Below, one piece after another: positions 28,682 to 45,946 of a DNA stretch of 64,000 nucleotides; positions within the stretch are counted from its first letter, which is position 1, and each line of letters opens with the position of its first letter. A program made the position numbers and the translations under genes. The stretch spans positions 18,830,089-18,894,088 of the forward strand of contig JAJEKV010000005.1 of assembly GCA_021234155.1 (NCBI GenBank). Direction: 5' to 3'. Below the pieces are notes generated by a model. That model was given only the letters and a program-made list of their open reading frames with translations, was not told where the DNA came from and made no database searches. This DNA is from Isoetes taiwanensis. Its lineage: Eukaryota > Streptophyta > Lycopodiopsida > Isoetales > Isoetaceae.

Positions 28682-29122
28682 TGCGTTGGCCACATGCTGA
28701 CTTAGAGATTACGAGAGACAATACGAGAGATGAGAGATGAGGGAGAGATGGGAGAGATGGGTGAGAGTGGGAAAACCCAACTCTCACCTTGAGAGATGAT
28801 TCGCCCCTAACATCCGTTAGGGGCGTTTTCATTGCCCACTAACCAGACAATTAGGCTTAATTTTCGCTGCCTGAAAAAACTGCCCGAAATGTTTCCCACA
28901 CCAAAAACCAGGGGCACCATTTTCCCTACTTCTTGATCTTCAAGGCCGCCTAATTCTTGCAAAAGTATCCAATTTCTCGAAGCAATTAGCCGATTACGAT
29001 CCAGGTATTCGTCAGATTTCGCACCCTTTTGCATTCTGTTTTGTGAGCATTCATACATTAAGTTTTGAACCTCAATTTCGTTTTCAATTCTTCTTTATTC
29101 CCCTACAATTATTTGGATTCAG

Positions 29123-29881
29123 ATGTCTAAGGCCTCTCGATCTGCTTTGCCAGCAAGCAGCAAGCCTTTCGTGCCTCCTCGGGTTGAAAAAATGGCACCA
29201 AGAAGGACCCAGAAAATGACAGGCCAGATCTCCATGGATGTGCATTTGGAGACAAATTCCGAGCCAATTCCATCTCCAAGACAACCAAAGGAAACAAGAT
29301 CCAAACGAGTATTGAGTGAAATTCAGGCATCCTCTGATATTGTGAGTGAATCTTTTGAATCCGAATCTGCTTTGGCTCTTGTTGTGCACGAGAAGGAAAA
29401 TTCAAAAGTGATAGACACAAAGAATAGAAAGTCTCCTGTGCAATGGACAGATCAAGGTGTCTCCACCTTCCTCAATCTCTTAAACAAGATGAAATTAGTA
29501 ACCAATGGCACCCTCAACCTCTCTAACACACAATGGAGGGAAATTATGATCAAATTGCAGCCTATAGTTGGAGGTTTAGTGGAGCTGAGACAACTAAAGA
29601 ACAAATGGGATAAGCTCCAAGCTAAATTCAAAGATGAAAAGGAGGCTTGTAACCAGGCGGGTTCTGATGACAGAATAGAAGAGGTGAAGTATGGTGTGAC
29701 CTCAGATAATCCAATTCCAGGGGTTGGTGATGATGGCGAATTTGGGAATGAAGCTTTTGAGGCTGCAGACTTGCATGCAAATTTTTCAAAATCATTCATG
29801 AATGACACTTTCTTTGAAACTGTTGAAACTTTCTTTAAACTGCTCGAAATTGCTAAACTGGCTGCCAAGAAGAAGGATTAA
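29123..29881 (+). CDS. Myb/SANT-like Harbinger DNA-binding protein (ORF1)
   Basis: 252 codons, intact in this copy. The basic N-terminus (KPFVPPRVEKMAPRR) is followed near residues 105-180 by a trihelix/Myb_DNA-bind_3-type domain: VQWTDQGVSTFLNLLNKM, NTQWREIMIKL, LVELRQLKNKWDKLQAKF. The spaced Trp and the KNKWDxL box are typical. In PIF/Harbinger transposition the Myb-like protein binds subterminal repeats and brings the transposase to the nucleus and to the ends. It lies upstream of the serine-rich ORF and converges on the transposase. Relative to H2 it lacks a short segment after AGSD (in-frame, 21 bp). Start: first Met, in GATTCAGATGTC. Confidence 0.8.
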   Translation: MSKASRSALPASSKPFVPPRVEKMAPRRTQKMTGQISMDVHLETNSEPIPSPRQPKETRSKRVLSEIQASSDIVSESFESESALALVVHEKENSKVIDTKNRKSPVQWTDQGVSTFLNLLNKMKLVTNGTLNLSNTQWREIMIKLQPIVGGLVELRQLKNKWDKLQAKFKDEKEACNQAGSDDRIEEVKYGVTSDNPIPGVGDDGEFGNEAFEAADLHANFSKSFMNDTFFETVETFFKLLEIAKLAAKKKD

Positions 29882-30058
29882 AGGTTCGTTTTCAGTTTTC
29901 TGTTTTTTAGAAATTCTATTTTGGAGCTGTCTCAAACCCACTAGTATTCCTAAATATTGAATGAATTGTACTGCCCTATTTCTTTAGTATTAATTATTGT
30001 CTTCTAGTCACAATCACCCAAATTCGTAAAGGCTATTTACGCTTTCTGAATTCCTTGC

Positions 30059-30631
30059 ATGCAAGCCGCTCCAAACATGGAAAGAATCGTGAGCCGAAAA
30101 CGCCCTCGTTCTCCAAGCTCAAGCTCATCTTCGTCTTCCTCTGCGACCTCTTCCTCTTTCTTGACTCCAGATTCTACTACTTCTTCTTCCAGTGAGGTTC
30201 CATATTATTCTGATCATGACTCATGGCCTACTTCTAGTGAGGAAGTTCTTCCTGATAGTAGTGCGGAAGAGCAACAGTTCAGTGATCATCCAGTTAGCTT
30301 GGAAAATATATTTCAGGAGAACCAGTCGGATGAAGACTCTTCTGACGAGCAAGAAGAAAGCCAGTTCTCCTCCCCCTCGGTCCAGGTTGCAAACCCTGAA
30401 GTAGAAATCATCTCTCACAAGGTTATCCATTGCAGCTTCTCCAAGAAGACCATTGCAGTTTTTTTGGAAATGGAGGTGAGTGTAGAAGATGAGGTTTTGG
30501 AATGGGCAGCAAATTCTGCTAACAACCGGACATGGCATATGGAATGTGTCTACGTTAGGCTCCAAGAAAAATGGTGCCTCCATGAAATACGTAGTGTGAG
30601 CTTTCAGTGTGAGCTGTGTCCCCGGTTTTGA
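30059..30631 (+). CDS. Serine-rich accessory ORF of Harbinger (unknown function)
   Basis: 190 codons beginning MQAAPNMERIVSRKRPRSP (a short nuclear-localisation-like basic patch). A poly-Ser run and an acidic Ser/Glu/Asp region (DEDSSDEQEES) follow. The C-terminal ~75 residues look folded: VIHCSFSKKTIAVFLEMEVS, DEVLEWAANSANN, MECVYVRLQEKWCLHEIRSV. No domain recognised. The copy in H2 (40495-41067) is also uninterrupted and differs at only about four residues, whereas the other ORFs of the pair carry lesions. The ORF is not part of the classical two-gene Harbinger plan. Confidence 0.6.
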   Translation: MQAAPNMERIVSRKRPRSPSSSSSSSSSATSSSFLTPDSTTSSSSEVPYYSDHDSWPTSSEEVLPDSSAEEQQFSDHPVSLENIFQENQSDEDSSDEQEESQFSSPSVQVANPEVEIISHKVIHCSFSKKTIAVFLEMEVSVEDEVLEWAANSANNRTWHMECVYVRLQEKWCLHEIRSVSFQCELCPRF

Positions 30632-30664
30632 CAGAAAAAAATTATTATTGTCTACAAAAAACAT

Positions 30665-32002
30665 TCAGAGGATCACATGTCCATCCAGATTCTCAAATAA
30701 CACGTGCCTCATTTGATCACCTTGTTTTTTCAAGGACCTGTTCATGGCTTCTGTTTCATAGTAATATATTGGTGGAGGATCATTTTCAATTGGCAGCATG
30801 TCCCAGCCCTTGTCTTCCATTATACAAAAGTTCCAAAGAACACAACATGCATGTATGATCTTGGAGGCTTTGGCAACATGCACGGGCAAGTGTTTCAGAA
30901 TTCTGATTTTTTCCTTCACAATGCCAAATCCATTTTCTACACACACTCTGCCCCTACAAATCCTTTTGTTAAACTTACCATAAGCACCCTGATTTTGAGG
31001 AAAGACTTTAAGGAGAAAGAGCCTGCTAGAATAAGCTGAATCACCTAATAGTAGAGGTGGAATAGTTACCTGAACCTCTTGGTCAGTAGGCTGTCCCTTC
31101 TTCAGTTTTCTGCCACTCAGAGTGACCACTGGTTCTTGCAAAATTTGTTTTGAAGCAATTTTATTATAAATGGAGCTCTTCTTGAACTGGTTGGAATCAT
31201 GGACTGAACCTGTTCTAGTTACACAAACATTTATAAACAATCTGCTATGTGTAACAATCTGCTATTATGTCTGCTGTAATAGTCATCCCCATTATCCTTT
31301 TTTTTGGGTTTCCTCCATAAAAAAATATGGGAACCGTCAACTGCACCATATATATTGGGCAACCCAGTTGCATCATGGAATTCCTTAATACACTGAGTTA
31401 ATCTTGCTCCTGTAGGCATAGCAACAAACCGTTTTGTACAGCATTGTCTTCAAAGCCAATACAAGCGTGACTTTCTTGGTATATTTTTGCACTGTTGCTT
31501 TCCCAACATAAAATCTCTGTCCCACATGTAAGGGCATATCCCCGTGTGCTAGAAAATACAGAACCATAGCAACTACTTTCCTTGGATCAACAGGGGGGCT
31601 TACTTTAATCTCGGGCCTGACAAGATAAGGCACAATTAAACCTACCAGTCTCTCAAATGTGGCCCTCTTCATCCTGTAAAATTGGTGCCACATATCGTCT
31701 TCGAAGGATGGCAGACAATTCCAAGCATGGTTATCGATATTATCCCATTGTGTTCTTTGCCTTGGAGCAATCCAAAATCTTCTTGGTGGTCTTCTAACCC
31801 TACTGGAACCCGCTACCATTAAAGCTGCAGATGCGCAAAAAAACAAACCATTGCTATCTTCTAAAACTTCATCATCGAACAGGGTCATTGGGACTTCGAG
31901 CTTGTTGAGCTCCAGTAGCTGCAAACAGTATCTCTGTAATGCAAATCCGAGTGTCAAAGCCCGAAAAAGCATGGCAATCATGCCAAGAATGACCGGATCC
32001 AT
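30665..32002 (-). pseudogene. PIF/Harbinger transposase (DDE_Tnp_4), broken in H1
   Basis: It starts at MDPVILGMIAMLFRALTLG (32002). Conserved blocks: RRPPRRFWIAPRQRTQWDN, FERLVGLIVPYLVRP, MVLYFLAHGDMPLHVGQRF and GLPNIYGAVDGSHIFLW (first Asp), then TVHDSNxF-like VHDSNQF, LLLGDSAYS (second Asp) and RVCVENGFGIVKEKIRIL (catalytic Glu). The enzyme cuts and pastes the element. A 1-nt insertion near 31428 and a 28-bp deletion near 31255 break the frame, and a second change separates the 30665-31240 part. H2 lacks these lesions but has others. Confidence 0.85.
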
Positions 32003-32334
32003 GGTTTAGTGGCCGGAATCGAAAGCGTAGAGAGGCAAAACTAGAAATGAAATATCCCACATAGACTGCCAAACTAAGAAAAAAACAGACTTGAATATCC
32101 CACAATTTGGCGCCCGAATGGAACGTTACGGTCGAATTATCCCACAAAGAGTTCGTCGGCTGGAATGGATGCACGATAAAAAATCCGGCAAACAGCAAAA
32201 ATTCTGCCCATAACTGAGGCTGTTAAGCCTCGAGAGACAATTGTCTCTCCTCTCCTCTCGAAAAAAATACGTACATTTAGGGGAGGAACCGTATATGACG
32301 AGAGATGGATTTTTTTACAAGCATGTGGCCGACG

Positions 32335-32336
<2 letters not shown>

Positions 32337-32422
<86 letters not shown>
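32337..32422 (+). repeat. (GA)n tract 9
   Basis: About 43 units between the right end of H1 and module u2. Confidence 0.97.
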
Positions 32423-32423
<1 letters not shown>

Positions 32424-32540
32424 CCCGACTGGAAAACATCAAATTCAGATAGTTAGATGCAATCTGGTCATGCCATATACCATTGAAAAGTTCTCGGAAC
32501 CAGCTTTCCAATAAGCCCAAATATGTGATAATTTGACACT
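32423..32540 (-). mobile_element. LINE 5'-UTR module u2 (partial)
   Basis: Matches u1 for 118 bp with the ATTGAAAAG/CTTTCCAAT hairpin at 32482-32512. It then stops abruptly at GACACT, fused without any GA tract to the truncated 3' side of LINE-C. Confidence 0.65.

Positions 32541-37690
<5,150 letters not shown>

Positions 37691-37763
<73 letters not shown>
37691..37763 (+). repeat. (GA)n tract 12
   Basis: About 36 units between LINE-D and LINE-G'. Confidence 0.97.
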
Positions 37764-37767
<4 letters not shown>

Positions 37768-39035
37768 AAGATAAGATAATGTTTTATTAACGTCTGTGAG
37801 ACCATCAGGTCTAGAAGACGAAGATTAACACAAGTACAGTTCCAAACCTCTAATGATCCTTTTCGGAGGTATCATTAGTCTATGTCTCCCTCTTTCTCCT
37901 AACTATCCAACAAACTATTATAATTCTTTATAGACATCTCTCTCACTTTCATGACATCTGTTAAAAAATGTCCAACGGTCGCAGGTGGCATGTCAAAGAA
38001 TGCCCATAGGGGCATTTTTGAGGATACCATATGTCTATGTCTCAGTGCCTGATATGCTGGGCAATGCAGTATCAAGTGTATCTCATCCTCGATCACATCA
38101 TCACCACAGACTTTGCATGTGCGCTTATACCTTGGAAAGTTCCCCCACCGTCCCACTTCCACTCCTAAGTGATGGGAGCTAAGGCGCAATCTAGAAACAA
38201 GATGTTGTTTAAAATGTGAAAGCCCGCCAGCCAAGTGTGAGGCCTCTTTCAGTCCTGGATTAATAATTTCCTGTAAAAACCATCTTAGTGCGGGATTCCT
38301 CCATCCTTTATCGCGTGCTTTCTTATAAACATATTCATTTAGTTTGTCTGCTTCATCTGGTATATCATCTAACGTCATGTCCCATCGTCTCAGCCATGTA
38401 ACTACACTTGCAAACCACCCTTTTAGGCTACTATGAATCATAGCCTTTCTAGGTAGCCTATCATGATCCATCTCTTGAAGTTTTCTAACATATTTTATGG
38501 TCTGCAATAATGCTTCAATTTCCAATTCATACAACCTTGTTTCAGCAAGCATCATCTGGTATGGTGTTTGCATTTTAACTCCCAGTTCTGCTAGCAAGAA
38601 CTTTTTTTGGATCTTCTCTACTCTAGTCCACATATCTAGAGATAGTCCTGGCCCCCATACCTCACATCCATATAAAATAACAGAACGCACCAAGGAATTA
38701 TAAAGCATTTTTTTTAAATGCCAATCGATAATCCCTTTTTTATTGCATACTCTTTGCATTGAGTAAAAAGCCTTAATCCCAGCATCTGTCCTTTGCTCAA
38801 CTGCACTATTCCAGCTATAATTGTGTTTCACAACCAACCCCAAATATTTATATGTGTCCGTAATCTCTACCTCCTCTCCTTTGTAATAGAAGTGAAAATC
38901 ATGTACTCTTATCCCAAATATAAGGATTTTCGTTTTCCCCAAATTCACCTTCATCTCTGTTCTATCACAAAAATCAGCCAAAGCATTTAGGTGTTTTTGC
39001 ATACCTTTCTGACTTCTGGCAAAGATCACAATATC

Positions 39036-39037
<2 letters not shown>
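37764..39037 (-). mobile_element. LINE-G': duplicate of LINE-G
   Basis: Same 5' breakpoint (CGATATTGTG next to the CT tract), same stop, stem-loop at 37791-37820. It differs by a few substitutions and two 1-2-bp losses near 38275. The sense tail has three TTATC units against one in LINE-G. The shared breakpoint shows that the block was duplicated rather than inserted twice. Confidence 0.85.

Positions 39038-39087
<50 letters not shown>
39038..39087 (+). repeat. (GA)n tract 13
   Basis: About 25 units between LINE-G' and Harbinger H2. The corresponding tract 8 has about 55 units, so the length has drifted since duplication. Confidence 0.97.
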
Positions 39088-39089
<2 letters not shown>

Positions 39090-39537
39090 GGAGAGGCACA
39101 TTTGACTTAGAGATTCGAGAGACAATCTGAGAGAATCTGAGAGATGAGAGATGGGGAGAGATGGGAGAGATGGGTGAGAGTGGAAAACCCAACTCTCACC
39201 TTGAGAGATGATTAAGCCCCTAACTTGGTAGTTAGGGGCGTTTTCATTGCCCACTAACCAGACAATTAGGCTTAATTTTCGCTGCCTGAAAAAACTGCCC
39301 GAAATATTTTCCACACCGAAAACCAGGGGCACCATTTTCCCTACTTCTTGATCTTCAAGGCCGCCTAATTCTTGCAAAAGTATCCAATTTCTCGAAGCAA
39401 TTAGCCGATTACGATCCAGGTATTCGTCAGATTTCACACCCTTTTGCATTCTGTTTTGTGAGCATTCATACATTAAGTTTTGAACCTCAATTTCGTTTTC
39501 AATTCTTCCTTATTCCCCTACAATTATTTGGATTCAG

Positions 39538-40317
39538 ATGTCTAAGGCCTCTCGATCTGCTTTGCCAGCAAGCAGCAAGCCTTTCGTGCCTCCTCGGGTT
39601 GAAAAAATGGCACCAAGAAGGACCCAGAAAATGACAGGCCAGATCTCCATGGATGTGCATTTGGAGACAAATTCCGAGCCAATTCCATCTCCAAGACAAC
39701 CAAAGGAAACAAGATCCAAACGAGTATTGAGTGAAATTTAGGCATCCTCTGATATTGTGAGTGAATCTTTTGAATCCGAATCTGCTTTGGCTCTTGTTGT
39801 GCACGAGAAGGAAAATTCAAAAGTGATAGACACAAAGAATAGAAAGTCTCCTGTGCAATGGACAGATCAAGGTGTCTCCACCTTCCTCAATCTCTTAAAC
39901 GAGATGAAATTAGTAACCAATGGCACCCTCAACCTCTCTAACACACAATGGAGGGAAATTATGATCAAATTGCAGCCTATAATTGGGGGTTTAGTGGAGC
40001 TAAGACAACTAAAGAACAAATGGGATAAGCTCCAAGCTAAATTCAAAGATGAAAAGGAGGCTTGTAGCCAGACGGGTTCTGAACCTTCAACTTGGCAGTG
40101 GTATGACAGAATAGAAGAGGTGAAGTATGGTGTGACCTCAGATAATCCAATTCCAGGGGTTGGTGATGATGGCGAATTTGGGAATGAAGCTTTTGAGGCT
40201 GCAGACTTGCATGCAAATTTTTCAGAATCATTCATGAATGACACTTTCTTTGAAACTGTTGAAACTTTCTTTGAACTGCTCGAAATTGCTAAACTGACTG
40301 CCAAGAAGAAGGATTAA
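39538..40317 (+). pseudogene. Myb/SANT-like ORF1 of H2, one nonsense change
   Basis: Same protein as at 29123-29881, but one CAG codon is TAG (39739-39741), cutting it after 67 codons. The rest of the frame (39757-40317) stays open and retains the segment EPSTWQWY that the H1 copy has lost. The DNA-binding domain is intact downstream of the stop. Confidence 0.8.
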
Positions 40318-40494
40318 AGGTTCGTTTTCAGTTTTCTGTTTTTTAGAAATTCTATTTTGGAACTGTCTCAAACCCACTAGTATTCCTAAATATTGAATGA
40401 ATTGTACTGCCCTATTTCTTTAGTATTGATTATTGTCTTCTAGTCACAATCACCCAAATTCGTAAAGGCTATTTACGCTTTCTGAATTCCTTGC

Positions 40495-41067
40495 ATGCAA
40501 GCCGCTCCAAACATGGAAAGAATCGTGAGCCGAAAACGCCCTCGTTCTCCAAGCTCAAGCTCATCTTCGTCTTCCTCTGCGACCTCTTCCTCTTTCTTGA
40601 CTCCAGATTCTACTTCTTCTTCTTCCAGTGAGGTTCCATATTATTCTGATCATGACTCATGGCCTACTTCTAGTGAGGAAGTTCTTCCTGATAGTAGTGC
40701 GGAAGAGCAACAGTTCAGTGATCATCCAGTTAGCTTGGAAAATATATTTCAGGAGAACCAGTCGGATGAAGACTCTTCTGACGAGCAAGAAGAAAGCCAG
40801 TTCTCCTCCCCCTCGGTCCAGGTTGCAAATCCTGAAGTAGAAATCATCTCTCACAAGGTTATCCATTGCAGCTTCTCCAAGAAGACCATTGCAGTTTTTT
40901 TGGAAATGGAGGTGAGTGTAGAAGATGAGGTTTTGGAATGGGTAGCAAATTCTGCTAACAACCGGACATGGCATATGGAATGTGTCTACGTTAGGCTCCA
41001 AGAAAAATGGTGCCTCCATGAAATACGTAGTGTGAGCTTTCAGTGTGAGCTGTGTCCCCGGCTTTGA
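40495..41067 (+). CDS. Serine-rich accessory ORF of Harbinger, second copy
   Basis: 190 codons, the same frame and length as the H1 copy, with changes such as T to S in the serine run, A to V at VANSANN and F to L at the last residue. Function unknown. Confidence 0.6.
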   Translation: MQAAPNMERIVSRKRPRSPSSSSSSSSSATSSSFLTPDSTSSSSSEVPYYSDHDSWPTSSEEVLPDSSAEEQQFSDHPVSLENIFQENQSDEDSSDEQEESQFSSPSVQVANPEVEIISHKVIHCSFSKKTIAVFLEMEVSVEDEVLEWVANSANNRTWHMECVYVRLQEKWCLHEIRSVSFQCELCPRL

Positions 41068-41630
41068 CAGAAAAAAATTATGATTTGCCTCACTTTATTT
41101 TTTTTGTTCTGCTTTTGGTTTCTATAAAATGGCATGCCTGCCATTTTTTTGCTCATGTGATTGCTCGGGAACTGACAGATGAAAAAAAATGTATCCATCT
41201 ATTCATGCAGATTTCCTATGATCATTGGAAGGCGTGCAGATTTTTTGTTTTGTATAGTGAAGTCATTTGACTCACTCAGATTGTATCAGGCAGCTCAGAT
41301 GTTGAAGTATTTTGAACAGGGCATTATATGCCTATGTAATCTTGTCTTATGAATACAAACTTGGTTTATCATACTTGTTCCTGTACTCTTGATTTCTTTT
41401 AGTCTTGTTTGTTCTTTAATTGTGAAGTCATTTGACTCACAAAGTCTGTAACAGGCTGTTCAGTATTTCTAATGAAATGTTTTGGAGCTCTAAACTATAT
41501 GTTGGAAACTTAGCTCTAAACTTAATTATTTTTTCATCATTATGTAAAAAATGCATGACAAAGAACTAAAGAGAGAGAAATCGAATAGAATTGAATTATG
41601 AATTTAATTATTATTGTCTACAAAAAACAT

Positions 41631-42933
41631 TCAGAGGATCACATGTCCATCCAGATTCTCAAATAACACGTGCCTCATTTGATCACCTTGTTTTTTCAAG
41701 GACCTGTTCATGGCTTCTGTTTCATAGTAATATATTGGTGGAGGATCATCTTCAATTGGCAGCATGTCCCAGCCCTTGTCTTCCATTATACAAAAGTTCC
41801 AAAGAACACAACATGCATGTATGATCTTGAAGGCTTTGGCAACATGCACGGGCAAGTGTTTCAGAATTCTGATTTTTTCCTTCACAATGCCAAATCCATT
41901 TTCTACACACACTCTGCCCCTACAAATCCTTTTGTTAAACTTACCATAAGCACCCTGATTTTGAGGAAAGACTTTAAGGAGAAAGAGCCTGCTAGAATAA
42001 GCTGAATCACCTAATAGTAGAGGTGGAATAGTTACCTGAACCTCTTGGTCAGTAGGCTGCCCCTTCTTCAGTTTTCTGCCACTCAGAGTCACCACTGGTT
42101 CTTGCAAAATTTGTTTTGAAGCAATTTTATTATAAATGGAGCTCTTCTTGAACTGGTTGGAATCATGGACTGAACCTGTTCTAGTTACACAAACATTTAT
42201 AAACAATCTGCTATGTGTAACAATTCCTTGCATGAGACATGAGTGGCTCTTATGTCTGCTGTAATAGTCATCCCCATTATCCATTTTTTTGGGTTTCCTC
42301 CATAAAAAAAATATGGGAACCGTCAACTGCACCATATATATTGGGCAACCCAGTTGCATCATGGTTTGTACAGCATTGTCTTCAAAGCCAATATAAGCGT
42401 GACTTTCTTGGTATATTTTTGCATTGTTGTTTTTCCAACATAAAATCTCTGTCCCACATGTAAGGGCATATCCCGTGTGCTAGAAAATACAGAACCATAG
42501 CAACTGCTTTCCTTGGATCAACAGAGGGCCTTACTTTAATCTCGGGCCTGACAAGATAAGGCACAATTAAACCTACCAGTCTCTCAAATGTGGCCCTCTT
42601 CATCCTGTAAAATTGGTGCCACATATCGTCTTCGAAGGATGGCAGACAATTCCAAGCATGGTTATCGATATTATCCCACTGTGTTCTTTGCCTTGGAGCA
42701 ATCCAAAATCTTCTTGGTGGTCTTCTAACCCTACTGGAACCCGCTACCATTAAAGCTGCAGATGCGCAAAAAAACAAACCATTGCTATCTTCTAAAACTT
42801 CATCATCGAACAGGGTCATTGGGTCTTCGAGCTTGTTGAGCTCCAGTAGCTGCAAACAGTATCTCTGTAATGCAAATCCGAGTGTCAAAGCCCGAAAAAG
42901 CATGGCAATCATGCCAAGAATGACCGGATCCAT
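41631..42933 (-). pseudogene. PIF/Harbinger transposase of H2, broken
   Basis: The C-terminal two thirds (42362-41631) read through both the second Asp motif (LLLGDSAYS) and the catalytic Glu motif (RVCVENGFGIVKEK). Lesions: an extra A in the run near 42305, a 52-bp deletion at about 42365 removing the segment before the first Asp motif, and a 1-nt loss near 42472. The N-terminal part (42933-42382) is otherwise as in H1. Confidence 0.85.
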
Positions 42934-43263
42934 GGTTTAGTGGCCGGAATCGAAAGCGTAGAGAGGCAAAACTAGAAATGAAATATCCCACATAGACTGC
43001 CGAACCAAGAAAAAAACAGACTTGAATATCCCACAATTTGGCGCCCGAATGGAACGTTACGGTCGAATTATCCCACAAAGAGTTCGTCGGCCGGAATGGA
43101 TGCACGATAAAAAATCCGGCAAACAGCAAAAATTCTGCCCATAACCGAGGCTGTTAAGCCTCGAGAGACAATTGTCTCTCCTCTCCTCTCGAAAAAATAC
43201 GTACATTTAGGGGAGGAACTGTATGTGACGAGAGATGGATTTTTTTACAAGCATGTGGCCGAC

Positions 43264-45165
<1,902 letters not shown>

Positions 45166-45646
45166 AGGCTTAGGGTTCTAGATGGGCTTAGGAAAAAGGT
45201 GTCTGCCAAGGAGTTGTCAACGTCTTATGATTTTTAGGAGCTTGATTCCCTAATTAGCAGGGTTATACTTCTTACAGAGAAGTGCAAGTTATATGAGAAT
45301 CATGTCCTGCTACCCAAATTTCGTCAATGAGCATAAGCTTTTGGTTTTGGTTTTAGAATTGCAAAGTGCAGTAGATCAGGATTTGAAAGAGCTGCTCAGA
45401 AAAATGGGGGATAAAAAGCTAAGGGATGTTACTATAAATGCCATAGTGAAAAAGGGCCTTTTAGATCTGAGGCACGTAAAAGTCTGTCCACCTCACTTGG
45501 GTAAAGGCACCTATGGTTGTGTTTATATCCGCCAGTCATTTCCAATGAATGTAGCGGCCAAGGCATTCCAAACACAAATGAGAGAGTGTCAAATGAACTT
45601 CCATAAAGGACAGTCCCTTCCCGTCCCTTCCCGTTACCTAGACTGA
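45166..45646 (+). pseudogene. Protein-kinase-like gene fragment
   Basis: The last 117 codons (45293-45646) end in a glycine-rich loop (HLGKGTYGCVY) and a VAAKAF segment, which resemble subdomains I and II of a Ser/Thr or dual kinase (ATP-binding loop and catalytic Lys). It stops soon after, so the catalytic and activation loops are absent. Upstream, a helical stretch (RVLDGLRKKVSAKEL, LLTEKCKLYENHVLLPKF) is coding-like but holds stops. I infer a truncated kinase gene copy. Confidence 0.45.
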
Positions 45647-45946
45647 TGGTTCTCTTCTTATAGCGTTATGGTAATTTCCATTGAACTTAAGAAGAACTTA
45701 AAAAGAGTGTCATTTGTCTGTAAATTTTATGAGGATAGAAGAGTCTCTTCATGCCACCGAACTTAACGAACTGGTTGCTAGGCCAATCAGCTTTGGAAAA
45801 TATGAACAGCACATTGTCGAAGTTACGGCCATTGCGTGAACATGAGAATTGCTCTAAATAACCATACCTAATCGGAGAATATATACCCACTGTATGTAGC
45901 AGAGTATCAACCTTTTCTCAGAAACCTTCCTTGAATAAACAATGGC

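Noticed and set aside
29084-29420. Minus-strand ORFs opposite the Myb-like Harbinger gene
   Set aside because: Shadows of the plus-strand coding sequence; the recognisable Myb-like domain is on the plus strand.
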